From contig PFOE01000029.1 of assembly GCA_002792355.1 (NCBI GenBank), positions 1 through 5,701 of the forward strand: a DNA stretch of 5,701 nt. The letters run 5' to 3'. Below are positions 1-5,701 of the stretch, piece after piece; the stretch's first letter is position 1, and the number at the start of each line of letters is the position of its first letter. The notes under the pieces were generated by a model, which saw only the letters and a program-made list of their open reading frames with translations, was not told where the DNA came from and made no database searches. Made by a program: the position numbers and the translations under genes. This DNA is from Candidatus Roizmanbacteria bacterium CG_4_10_14_0_2_um_filter_36_35 (GTDB taxonomy: Bacteria; Patescibacteriota; Microgenomatia; UBA1406; GWC2-37-13).

Positions 1-81
1 TTATTTAAACAGCTGCATCCTTAGAAAGATAAAAACAACCATTATTGGTTATCCTGGATTATTAATTCGCTTATTACGCAG

Positions 82-110
82 TTGATCTAATATTGCAGAT
101 AAGATATAAT
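82..110 (+). promoter_or_regulatory. Sigma70-type promoter for the large gene
   Basis: TTGATC (82-87) matches the -35 consensus at four of six bases. It is separated by exactly 17 nt from a perfect TATAAT -10 box (105-110). Transcription would start near 117, giving a 5' untranslated leader of about 150 nt before the ATG at 271. This is the best promoter match I see in the window and it points at the 893-aa gene. The hexamers and spacing are seen directly; the promoter activity is inferred. Confidence 0.6.
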
Positions 111-170
111 TAAGTCAATGGATTATAGACTACAAAACATAAGTTTTAGGGTATAAAAACAACAAATATT

Positions 171-185
171 ACACCTTAGAGGTGT
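171..185. repeat. Perfect 6-bp dyad in the leader
   Basis: ACACCT-TAG-AGGTGT is a perfect inverted repeat with a 3-nt centre. It lies about 55 nt downstream of the predicted start of transcription. It is not followed by a T-run, so it is unlikely to be an intrinsic terminator. An operator or a small leader hairpin are the simplest readings. Its right arm runs into the tandem repeat that begins at 182. Confidence 0.45.
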
Positions 186-199
186 TTCCAGTGTTTCCA
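182..199 (+). repeat. Tandem 9-bp direct repeat GTGTTTCCA x2
   Basis: GTGTTTCCA occurs twice without a gap (182-190 and 191-199), overlapping the right arm of the dyad at 171-185. Together they form a compact cluster between promoter and start codon, as expected of a regulator-binding region. A weak second -10 (TATACT, 209-214) follows it. The repeats are seen directly; the role is inference and they may be chance. Confidence 0.35.
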
Positions 200-241
200 T
201 ATTTTCTGTATACTTAAAATGTATTGAGGAGTAAGTTTACA

Positions 242-265
242 TTGTCTAAAAAATTAGGTGATTGA
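242..265 (+). CDS. Possible 7-codon leader ORF
   Basis: A TTG codon at 242 begins a short frame (L/M-S-K-K-L-G-D, stop TGA 263-265). It is preceded by a strong purine-rich ribosome-binding site, GAGGAG (226-231), at 10 nt spacing. The stop overlaps the in-frame TTG at 262 as TTGA, the geometry of translationally coupled cistrons. That is odd, because the best Shine-Dalgarno upstream of the large gene serves this mini-ORF and not the gene. It could be a coupling leader peptide or a chance reading; no product is recognisable. Confidence 0.25.
   Translation: MSKKLGD
256..262 (+). promoter_or_regulatory. Ribosome-binding site choosing the ATG at 271
   Basis: AGGTGAT matches seven consecutive bases of the anti-16S consensus AGGAGGTGATC and ends 8 nt before the ATG at 271. 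The in-frame TTG at 262 lies inside this site, which argues against that earlier start. The frame is closed just upstream by TGA at 259-261, so no start before 262 is possible. Confidence 0.5.
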
Positions 266-270
266 TATAT

Positions 271-2952
271 ATGCAAGATAGCGAATTGGGTATTTTATCT
301 CCAGGAGTACAAAGAGAACAGCGTACTGCTGGTGGTCTTATTCTTCCCACCACTAGAGATCCTACAAAAGTGTTGGCTACAATTGAAAAAGTACGAGATC
401 GGTTAAAAGAATTAGCAGGTGATCTTATGACTACTTCAGCTGGGTTGGAAATACCTGCTGCACCCAATAAGGTCATGATTGTTACTGGAAAAAAACCTTA
501 TGTTCCTACCGATATAAAAGAAGTCATAAAATATGCAAACAAATCAGAAGGTGTTCCTGCTAAAAGGTCAGGATCAGAAATGGCATTGGCAGAGTTTGAC
601 TTACCACTTTTTCTTTCAAAGGAAGTAAAAAAGAAATTGGGTAATGATTTCCAAGCAAATCCTTATTTAGCCGAAGTGGCCACGAATATCGAAAAGTTAC
701 CGCATTTTAGATCAGCAAGACCATCTTCAGATAAAGGTAGATATTCTAGCGAAGTGTTGCAGCGGAGTACTATTCAAACAGGATACTATGACATAACTCA
801 GGGTAAAAGAGTAGAACGTACTGTTATAAAACCAGGTCCCTTAGAAGCAGCAGCTATAGTGATGACTAAACTTTTACAAGAACCGAGCTTTCATAATGAA
901 TTGGGGAATCGAGTTATTGTTTGTTTATCTAAACTTATGAAAAATTATCGTACTGAAACAAAATCAGGGCTTGAACTACCTGAAATGCCTGATCTTGTTC
1001 ACTCTATAGCTGAGTCTATAAGCATTTTATCAACAAGAAATGAAAGTCGTCTTCAACTTTATGACATACTCAGTCAAATCCGTATTTCTCCCGCTCTCGC
1101 AGCAGAAGTAATTGAGAAGATGGATAAACACAAAGATCTTGATCATCCTCTTGCATATAAACTTACATTGATAATCGCAGAAAAGGATCCATATCACCCA
1201 TGGATTAAAACCCAAGGAGAGAGAAGAAGTAGGCTATTAACTCAACTTAATGGATCAAGTCAAGATCTTTTTGATATGTATGGAGAGTTGAAAAGACAGT
1301 CAGGAGGACTCGTATTTTCAGGTGATATAATACATCCCTTAGATGGAAAGGTGGGAATGGAGATTGAATATGGTTTAAAGCAAAATACCGCTGTTAATGA
1401 ACAATTATTACATAAAGATTGGGCTAATGGACGGGGTGGGGATAATGGTGAGATTAGACGATCAAGTAACGCTCTTAAGTATGATGGAGCATATAGGCGG
1501 TCACTGATAGACTTAACTGAGTGGCTTCGTGATGAAGCAACGCATATTAGTTCACTTCACATTCATTATGATATGTTAAAACATCCTCACAAGCCGGATT
1601 TAGGTAATTTATATCAATCAGTTGGAAGAGGTATTACTTTAAGAAAAAATGAGTTGGATACGTGGGAAATTCGAGGAATGTTGCCACCACTTTTTCGAGG
1701 AAGTTTACAACCAGCTCGTATAAGTGATGTGGTGGAATTATATTTACATGCTACTACCGAAGTCAAGGGATATGCCACTCCAAAAATTACTGTTCATGAA
1801 GGTGACAAACCACCTATCGATCGGCTTATTTTTGGCTATGTCGCAGGTTGCATTCCATCGTCTGAAGGTCGTCTTGCACTTTTAATGGCTTTACACACAC
1901 CTTTCATGATGCAAGGGGTAAATCCTTTCGCTTTTGTTTCTTCATATGATAGAGGCAGTATACCTGCTATTTTGGCTGCGGCTAAAAATGCTCATATAGA
2001 TGGTGATACAAGAAGCCCATTTATACACTTATTAGAAATTGCTTATGCAACAAATTTTGGAGAGGGATGGTTACCTGTAAATCGAAGCGTTGATGAATCT
2101 CAAGAGCAAGCGTTTATACGCAACGTCATGGAAAGCAGTAGTCCTTTGAATTCTGCCAGGAAAGTTACGGAAATGTATTTCGTTACTCAAATTGAGGATA
2201 AATTACGAGCAGGTCAACAATTAACAAATACAGACCTTAATTTTCTCTATGAAGTAAATAAAAAAGATCATCCTTATGAGAGAAATCCTCGTATTAAGGC
2301 AATTCGTTCACGGAGGAATTTAGAAGAAGATATGGCGATTATATTCGGCTGTTCTCAGGATCAAATTGCTCATAGAGCAAGTGAAATTAATGAAAATACG
2401 AGAGCTTACGTAGGCCCATTAGAGCGTGACATTTTCTTACGGTTGCCTGAACAGGTTAATCATATATACACTTCATTCCCTGAAGGAGAGGAAATCCAAA
2501 GAGATAAATTGGCAATCGGAGGCATGCCCAAATCAGATCTTGAAGGGGCGGTTACAACAGGTAGGTTTCATACCGATAGCTACGCATTGAACATGATGAG
2601 AAATAGGGATTTTACCACTCTCCAAAATCCTGAAACAATTGATACAGTTCAATTAAAAGTTGGTGATTTTGGTTTTACCGATTATCCAACAACTGATGAA
2701 TTATTTAAACGTGCTCAATCTTTTGGCTTGGAACTTTGTCCGGCAGAAACCGGACCCCATTTACGTCTTAAAGATACTAATCAACCATTAAATAAATTGT
2801 ATTGCATTGCCATAAAACCATTTATTAACTCTGACGGCAATCCTCGCGTCTTCGAGCTGGAGTACAATGGAGATGGTTTGTGGTTGTTCGGCTCTTGGAC
2901 AGGCCATTATTGGAATTTTAACATTAGGTGGGTTTTTCGTGTTCGCAAATAA
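271..2952 (+). CDS. Large protein with amidoligase-like core and CPR-type C-terminal module
   Basis: This intact 893-aa protein starts at ATG 271; TTG 262 would add three residues. No signal peptide or clear membrane segment is visible, so it is probably cytosolic. Residues 1-340 are helix-rich, charged and unrecognised. Residues about 360-470 hold the pattern of the glutamine-synthetase-like COOH-NH2 ligase fold (amidoligase, glutamate-cysteine ligase). The pattern runs GMEIEY (362-367, E364/E366), a W with D391-N-G-E394-I-R396, HIH at 430-432, and TWEIR ending at R468. These residues would bind ATP-Mg and a carboxylate if the match is real. Residues about 655-893 resemble a module I recall from many CPR proteins of unknown function. 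Its landmarks are EEDM (685-688), HIYTSFPEG (731-739), LELCPAE (820-826), GDGLWL (867-872) and a terminal FRVRK. The gene has its own promoter and no operon partner here. The substrate is unknown. The ORF is certain; the ligase assignment is moderate. Confidence 0.9.
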   Translation: MQDSELGILSPGVQREQRTAGGLILPTTRDPTKVLATIEKVRDRLKELAGDLMTTSAGLEIPAAPNKVMIVTGKKPYVPTDIKEVIKYANKSEGVPAKRSGSEMALAEFDLPLFLSKEVKKKLGNDFQANPYLAEVATNIEKLPHFRSARPSSDKGRYSSEVLQRSTIQTGYYDITQGKRVERTVIKPGPLEAAAIVMTKLLQEPSFHNELGNRVIVCLSKLMKNYRTETKSGLELPEMPDLVHSIAESISILSTRNESRLQLYDILSQIRISPALAAEVIEKMDKHKDLDHPLAYKLTLIIAEKDPYHPWIKTQGERRSRLLTQLNGSSQDLFDMYGELKRQSGGLVFSGDIIHPLDGKVGMEIEYGLKQNTAVNEQLLHKDWANGRGGDNGEIRRSSNALKYDGAYRRSLIDLTEWLRDEATHISSLHIHYDMLKHPHKPDLGNLYQSVGRGITLRKNELDTWEIRGMLPPLFRGSLQPARISDVVELYLHATTEVKGYATPKITVHEGDKPPIDRLIFGYVAGCIPSSEGRLALLMALHTPFMMQGVNPFAFVSSYDRGSIPAILAAAKNAHIDGDTRSPFIHLLEIAYATNFGEGWLPVNRSVDESQEQAFIRNVMESSSPLNSARKVTEMYFVTQIEDKLRAGQQLTNTDLNFLYEVNKKDHPYERNPRIKAIRSRRNLEEDMAIIFGCSQDQIAHRASEINENTRAYVGPLERDIFLRLPEQVNHIYTSFPEGEEIQRDKLAIGGMPKSDLEGAVTTGRFHTDSYALNMMRNRDFTTLQNPETIDTVQLKVGDFGFTDYPTTDELFKRAQSFGLELCPAETGPHLRLKDTNQPLNKLYCIAIKPFINSDGNPRVFELEYNGDGLWLFGSWTGHYWNFNIRWVFRVRK

Positions 2953-2973
2953 CTTAATTGCTTTGTTTTTTTC
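2945..2973 (+). terminator. Weak intrinsic terminator after the large gene
   Basis: GCAA (2945-2948) can pair with TTGC (2958-2961), with one more A-T pair possible across a bulge. The stem is followed directly by TTTGTTTTTTTC. It overlaps the stop codon at 2950-2952. The T-run is good but the stem is short and AT-rich, so the efficiency is doubtful. Confidence 0.3.
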
Positions 2974-3041
2974 TTAATATTTTGAGTTTTTGATTCTTTC
3001 GTTTTATGTCGGCGCGCGAATTTTTTTATATACTATTCCAG

Positions 3042-3049
3042 CATAATGT
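3042..3049. repeat. Probable target-site duplication, left copy
   Basis: CATAATGT abuts the left inverted repeat. The 8 bp abutting the right inverted repeat (4053-4060) are CATTAAGT, a 6/8 match in the same orientation. Eight to nine bases is the usual duplication length for IS256-group elements. The two differences suggest either an old insertion or coincidence. Confidence 0.4.
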
Positions 3050-3065
3050 GTAAATATATACGGCT
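3050..3065 (+). repeat. Left terminal inverted repeat of the IS
   Basis: GTAAATATATACGGCT is the outer end on the transposase C-terminal side. It pairs with 4037-4052 with one mismatch, at the sixth base. Confidence 0.8.
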
Positions 3066-3067
3066 TT

Positions 3068-3981
3068 TCAACTAACTATAAGATATTCGATAAGTTTAGT
3101 TCTTCTGTGCAGTTTTAGTCTACGATGTATTCGAATGGCGTCTTTCAAATGAGCAAAGAATCCGTCTAAGGAATTGGTTGTATTCGGCATACCTTTAACG
3201 GTTTGGTAAGTAAACAAATACGGAAGATTTTTTCTTAAACTCCGGTAGGCGCTTCGCAGTCTTTTGTGGGTATAAAACCAACGCTTAGTAATTGGATTAA
3301 CAGTTCTTTCTTTAATGAAATTTCCATATTTAAATTCCCAAACATTAAGTAACGTTTCAAACCACGGTCGATCACAGTTTGACAATTCTTTAACGACTTC
3401 TTTTAACTCTATGCCTACTGAAGTTTGGGGACGATTGGTGATGTAGCGGCGGACAATTTGTTTCTGGTGAAACTGGCACATTTGAATAGGATAACGAGAA
3501 GATAATGCCTCAAATACCCCTTTACGACCGTCAACGACAATCCCATCGATGATGAAACCTTTACTTTCAAGATGATTAATCGCCGATACGTAATCGTCAA
3601 TTGTTTCGTAAGGAATCCTTTTAAAGTAGATATTTTCCTTTTTGTACCAATCTCGAATAACCAGATAACAACAAACCCGTTTGAAGTAAACACAGTCCAT
3701 AATAACCATAATATGGCAAGGTATTAAAATTATTGGTTTTTGTTTGTAGGCGTCAAGATAGTTTCGTATTGTTTTTGAGCAGTAACGGAGATCAGATTCA
3801 ATCGTTTGAACTGTTTGTTTATTATGAGCAAATCTATTCCAAACTTTATTGTAGGTTCTATATTTTCGTTTTTTGTTTTGAAAGGACTTTAAACAAACCA
3901 AACACTTAAAAGATTTTTTCCCATTATGAAATCCGTTTCTTTTCGTCTTATGGGATAGACAAAATGAACATTTTTAACCAT
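3068..3981 (-). pseudogene. IS256-variant (Zn-finger) transposase, N-terminus frameshifted
   Basis: The open frame is 3068-3901 (277 aa from TTG 3901). It carries a MULE/IS256-like DDE core: VIMD69, VVD124GRKG, the CQFH motif (C142, H145), RWFYTHKRLRSAYRSL, and NTTNSLD246G near the C-terminus. The third acidic residue is Asp where classical IS256 has Glu. Upstream the same frame continues to a stop at 3974-3976 and includes CSFC and CLVC. Allowing one base to be restored in the A5 run (plus-strand T's 3971-3975), the ATG at 3981 gives MVKKCSFC followed by 19 residues and CLVC. That makes a 304-aa protein with a C-x2-C-x18-C-x2-C zinc finger at its start, as expected for the family. It is therefore probably a one-base-deleted gene. 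A sequencing error in the homopolymer, or translation from an internal start without the first zinc knuckle, are the alternatives. No good ribosome-binding site precedes the ATG. Confidence 0.85.
3971..3975 (-). other. Frameshift site in the IS256-variant transposase
   Basis: On the minus strand the start reads ATG GTT AAA AAT GTT. With one extra A it becomes ATG GTT AAA AAA TGT, which joins the methionine to the CSFC zinc knuckle in the frame of the main ORF. The five-A run is the likely indel position. It is shorter than runs that usually support transcript slippage, and it does not form a canonical X-XXY-YYZ site. Confidence 0.6.
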
Positions 3982-4036
3982 GATAGATAAAAATTGATAA
4001 TAAAAGGTAATTGTAGCAATCTAAAGACTCATTTTC

Positions 4037-4052
4037 AGCCGTATATTTTTAC
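4037..4052 (-). repeat. Right terminal inverted repeat of the IS
   Basis: Read on the minus strand from 4052 this is GTAAAAATATACGGCT, which pairs with 3050-3065 at 15/16. It lies upstream of the transposase start. Its outer bases also contribute to a possible -35 for the plus-strand IS1634 gene. Confidence 0.8.
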
Positions 4053-4078
4053 CATTAAGTCCATAATTGAGATAAAAT
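4049..4078 (+). promoter_or_regulatory. Candidate hybrid, leaderless promoter of the IS1634 transposase
   Basis: TTACCA (4049-4054, 4/6 to TTGACA) and TAAAAT (4073-4078, 5/6 to TATAAT) are 18 nt apart. The -10 ends 6 nt before the ATG at 4085, so transcription would begin at or next to the A of the start codon. There is no Shine-Dalgarno sequence before that ATG, which fits a leaderless message. The -35 straddles the outer edge of the neighbouring IS (ending at 4052), so the insertion may have created it. Confidence 0.35.
4053..4060. repeat. Probable target-site duplication, right copy
   Basis: CATTAAGT abuts the right inverted repeat and matches CATAATGT (3042-3049) at 6/8 positions. It is the partner of the left copy. 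Confidence 0.4.
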
Positions 4079-4084
4079 GTTGTC

Positions 4085-5530
4085 ATGGCATATATTCGGA
4101 AAGTTAAAACTAAAAGTGGAGCAACAGCAATACAGATTGCTCATAAAGCAGGCGGACAGCTGGTAAAGTTGGAACATTTAGGAAGTGCTCACTCTTCACA
4201 AGAATTGGAAACATTAATCTCCTTGGCTAAAGAACGATTACGGGGAGATCAAATATTTTTGTTCCCCAATCAGGAAAACAAATTAAAAATTAAATTAAGA
4301 CAGTCATCTTCTAATTTCCTTTTTTAGGTTTTAAGCAGACAATATCAAAAATTGGGTTTTTCTTGCCTTAAAGATCCTGATTTTGCCAATCTTTGTATTG
4401 CAAGAATTGTGGAACCAACTTCTAAATTGGACAGTCTGCAGGTACTATCTGATTTGGGAATTAACGATCTTAGTAAAGACCGACTATACCGGTGTTTACA
4501 AAAAGTTATTAAAAAAGATTACCGTAAAATCATCAGCCAACTTTGTTTTGACCATGTTACCAGTCAAAATCTTAATTTAGTTTTATACGATGTCACCACT
4601 TTATATTTTGAAGTTCAGGAAGAGGATTTATACCGTAAATCAGGATCCTCCAAGGAACGGCGATTGGAACCACAGATTATTATTGGACTTTTGGTTGACC
4701 GCTCAGGTTTCCCTCTTGGTCTACAAAGTTTTGAAGGAAATACGGCGGAAACAAAAACCATTATTCCTGTTCTCGAGCAGTTTCAAAAAGAACACCATTT
4801 AGAAAAAGTTACCGTGGTTACCGACGCCGCCATGTTAAGTCAAACAAATATGGAAGCTATAGCTGCCAATAGTTACAACTTTGTTGTTGGTTCTCGACTA
4901 ACGAAGATTCCCTATGAGATTGCCCAATATCAAAAACTTGAGTCTCTAGTTGACAACCAAATTTTTGATACTAAAAAAGGCAATTACAGAATTATTTACC
5001 AGTACCGAGAAAAAAGAGCCCGTTTGGACATTAAAAATATTGAAACTCAAATTGTCAAAGCTAAAAAAATGGTTAATGGTTTTTCTCCGTTAAAAAGAAA
5101 TCGTTTTATTTCTCTGACAAGCGAGCGAAAAACTTTAAACCAGAGTCTTATTGACAAAGCTTACACTTTAGTAGGTATTAAAGGTTACATTTCTAATTTA
5201 AATCTTCCTCCTCAGGAAATTATTAACGCCTACCACCAATTATTTGAAGTCGAAACCAGTTTTAGAATGGCTAAATCTGATCTTAAAGCCCGTCCAATTT
5301 TTCTCCATAAACGCGATGCTATTGAAGCTCACTTAACGATTGTTTTTACCAGTTTGGCTATTTCTCGTCAGATTAAGAAATTAACAGAAGTAAGTATTAA
5401 ACGAATTGTTAATCTTCTTCGCCCGATTCGTTCAAGCACAATCGTTATTAATGAAACGGAGTATCAAGCGGAACCGGAAATTCCTAAAGATATCCACAAT
5501 TTATTACAAAAACTGGAGTCAGGACACTAA
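4085..5530 (+). pseudogene. IS1634-family transposase interrupted by an amber codon
   Basis: Two pieces in the same frame make one IS1634-type (IS4 superfamily) transposase of 481 codons. The first, 4085-4327, begins MAYIRKVKTKSGATA, a start typical of the family. TAG at codon 81 (4325-4327) then interrupts it. The frame continues without another stop as VLSRQYQKLGF, then ARIVEPTSKLDSL, a family hallmark. The catalytic core is intact: D169 in LYDVTTLYF, D247 in VVTDAAML, and E390 with K397 in the Y383-x2-L-x3-E-x6-K form of the YREK signature, followed by ARPIF. Numbering counts the amber as residue 81. A nonsense mutation from GAG or CAG is the simplest explanation. The next start-like codon, TTG 4352, has no ribosome-binding site, so reinitiation is unlikely. 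The transposase is presumably dead unless the amber is suppressed. The ends of this element are not resolved. Confidence 0.9.
4325..4327 (+). other. In-frame amber (TAG) inside the IS1634 transposase
   Basis: The frame on both sides is the same, so a single substitution explains the break; no indel is needed. The stretch around it, SSNFLF-stop-VLSRQYQKLGF, aligns by eye with family members that have an acidic or polar residue at this point (from memory). TAG is used neither as the end of any gene nor as a sense codon in the 893-codon gene, so this TAG is unique in the window. Confidence 0.8.
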
Positions 5531-5701
5531 TTTGCGAAAGTCAGGTATTAGATAAACCCTTAAAAATACACAAAAAAGTAAAAATAAAAGCAAATGAACA
5601 ATTAAAGTTATTTGAGTAATTTTGCATTTGTTAAACTTGTTGTTTGGTAAAGAGAAGTAAATCATCTTTAGAAAGAAGTCTCGATTCTGTGCAGAAACGA
5701 A
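5531..5701. other. AT-rich right flank without a convincing gene
   Basis: No terminator with a good stem and no clear right inverted repeat of the IS1634 element can be identified. The minus strand is open from the window edge down to a stop at 5519-5521 (60 codons, ATG possible at 5665). It includes a hydrophobic stretch around 5550-5610, but its composition is what the complement of A-rich DNA would give. An imperfect 20-bp palindrome lies at 5681-5700. Confidence 0.4.
5681..5700. repeat. Imperfect 20-bp palindrome at the window edge
   Basis: TCGATTCTG and CAGAAACGA face each other across a 2-nt centre. They pair at eight of nine positions (A/A mismatch at the fourth). The centre is too small for an ideal hairpin, so an operator-like dyad is the more natural reading. 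Nothing is visible beyond 5701 to say what it belongs to. Confidence 0.35.

Larger units (their letters stand above)
3050..4052 (-). mobile_element. Complete IS256-variant insertion sequence, 1003 bp
   Basis: Both ends are defined by a 16-bp terminal inverted repeat: GTAAATATATACGGCT at 3050-3065, and the complement of GTAAAAATATACGGCT at 4037-4052. They match at 15 of 16 positions, and the match stops abruptly on both sides. The only gene inside is a minus-strand transposase whose TGA lies 2 nt inside the left repeat. The flanking 8-mers agree at 6/8. The compact single-gene structure fits an IS256/MULE-type element, of the group NCBI names IS256 variant Zn-binding type (from memory). It separates the large gene from the IS1634 transposase. 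Confidence 0.8.

Noticed and set aside
37..50. AACCA-TTAT-TGGTT dyad, followed on the minus strand by a T-rich run, as a minus-strand terminator.
   Set aside because: The stem is only 5 bp and weak, and no minus-strand gene lies upstream of it in the window.
2..85. Plus-strand frame open from the left edge to TGA 83-85, possibly the tail of an upstream gene.
   Set aside because: It has only 27 codons with no recognisable sequence, and the promoter -35 overlaps its stop. An open frame this short is uninformative.
1030..1215. Minus-strand open frame inside the large gene (also 246-476 minus, 3415-3693 minus, 4383-4580 plus, 4590-4802 plus).
   Set aside because: These are shadows of the real genes in other frames, with no recognisable sequence and no start signals.
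3971..3981. Programmed -1 frameshifting at the start of the IS256-variant transposase.
   Set aside because: The run is only five A's and no canonical X-XXY-YYZ heptamer fits the required shift. A frameshift at codon 3 would also be an unusual place for programming.
271..5530. A recoded genetic code (UAG as sense, or UGA as glycine).
   Set aside because: The 893-codon gene contains neither triplet in frame, and TGA plausibly ends the IS256-variant transposase. A reassigned codon should appear often.
2942..5538. TTCGCAAAT at 2942-2950 and its complement ATTTGCGAA at 5530-5538 as the ends of the IS1634 element.
   Set aside because: The match is only 9 bp and does not extend. The left copy lies in the last codons of the large gene, whose FRVRK ending looks native to its C-terminal module.
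16..5676. Near-identical direct repeat CATCCTTAGAAAGA (16-29) and CATCTTTAGAAAGA (5663-5676) at the two window edges.
   Set aside because: A 13/14 match is expected several times by chance in AT-rich DNA of this length, and nothing else at the edges supports an element spanning the window.
1..5701. CRISPR arrays, tRNA or rRNA genes, or a multi-gene defence or toxin-antitoxin system.
   Set aside because: There are no regularly spaced repeats, no cloverleaf-like sequence, and no gene besides the large protein and the two transposases.

Overview
The window is AT-rich bacterial DNA using the standard code. TAA ends two genes and TGA a third, and the 893-codon gene has no internal TAG or TGA. Two things suggest an uncultured Patescibacteria (CPR) genome, probably of the Microgenomates type. 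The C-terminal module of the large protein resembles one I remember as common in CPR genomes, and the two transposase families (zinc-finger IS256 variant and IS1634) are also common there. This assignment is from memory of families, not from a search.

Layout. Positions 1-270 are a non-coding leader with a good sigma70-type promoter (TTGATC, 17 nt, TATAAT), a 6-bp dyad, a tandem 9-bp repeat and a possible 7-codon leader ORF. Positions 271-2952 (+) encode an 893-aa soluble protein. Its middle carries a G-x-E-x-E / D-x-G-E-x-R / H-x-H / W-E-x-R signature resembling the COOH-NH2 ligase (amidoligase / glutamate-cysteine ligase) fold. Its C-terminus is the CPR-type module of unknown function. It has no conserved operon partner in view. 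Positions 3050-4052 are a complete 1003-bp IS with 15/16-matching terminal inverted repeats and a probable degenerate 8-bp target duplication. Its minus-strand transposase has lost its CxxC zinc-finger start to a one-base frameshift. Positions 4085-5530 (+) hold an IS1634-type DDE transposase interrupted by one in-frame amber codon. Positions 5531-5701 are AT-rich with no convincing gene.

How the parts relate. The IS256-variant element sits between the large gene and the IS1634 transposase, just upstream of the latter. It may lie inside the original left end of the IS1634 element, and its outer end may supply a -35 to that gene. Both transposases carry single-nucleotide lesions, so this looks like a landing zone for decaying insertion sequences next to an intact accessory gene. 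The only candidate for undescribed biology is the large amidoligase-like protein. I see no multi-gene defence, CRISPR or RNA-based system.
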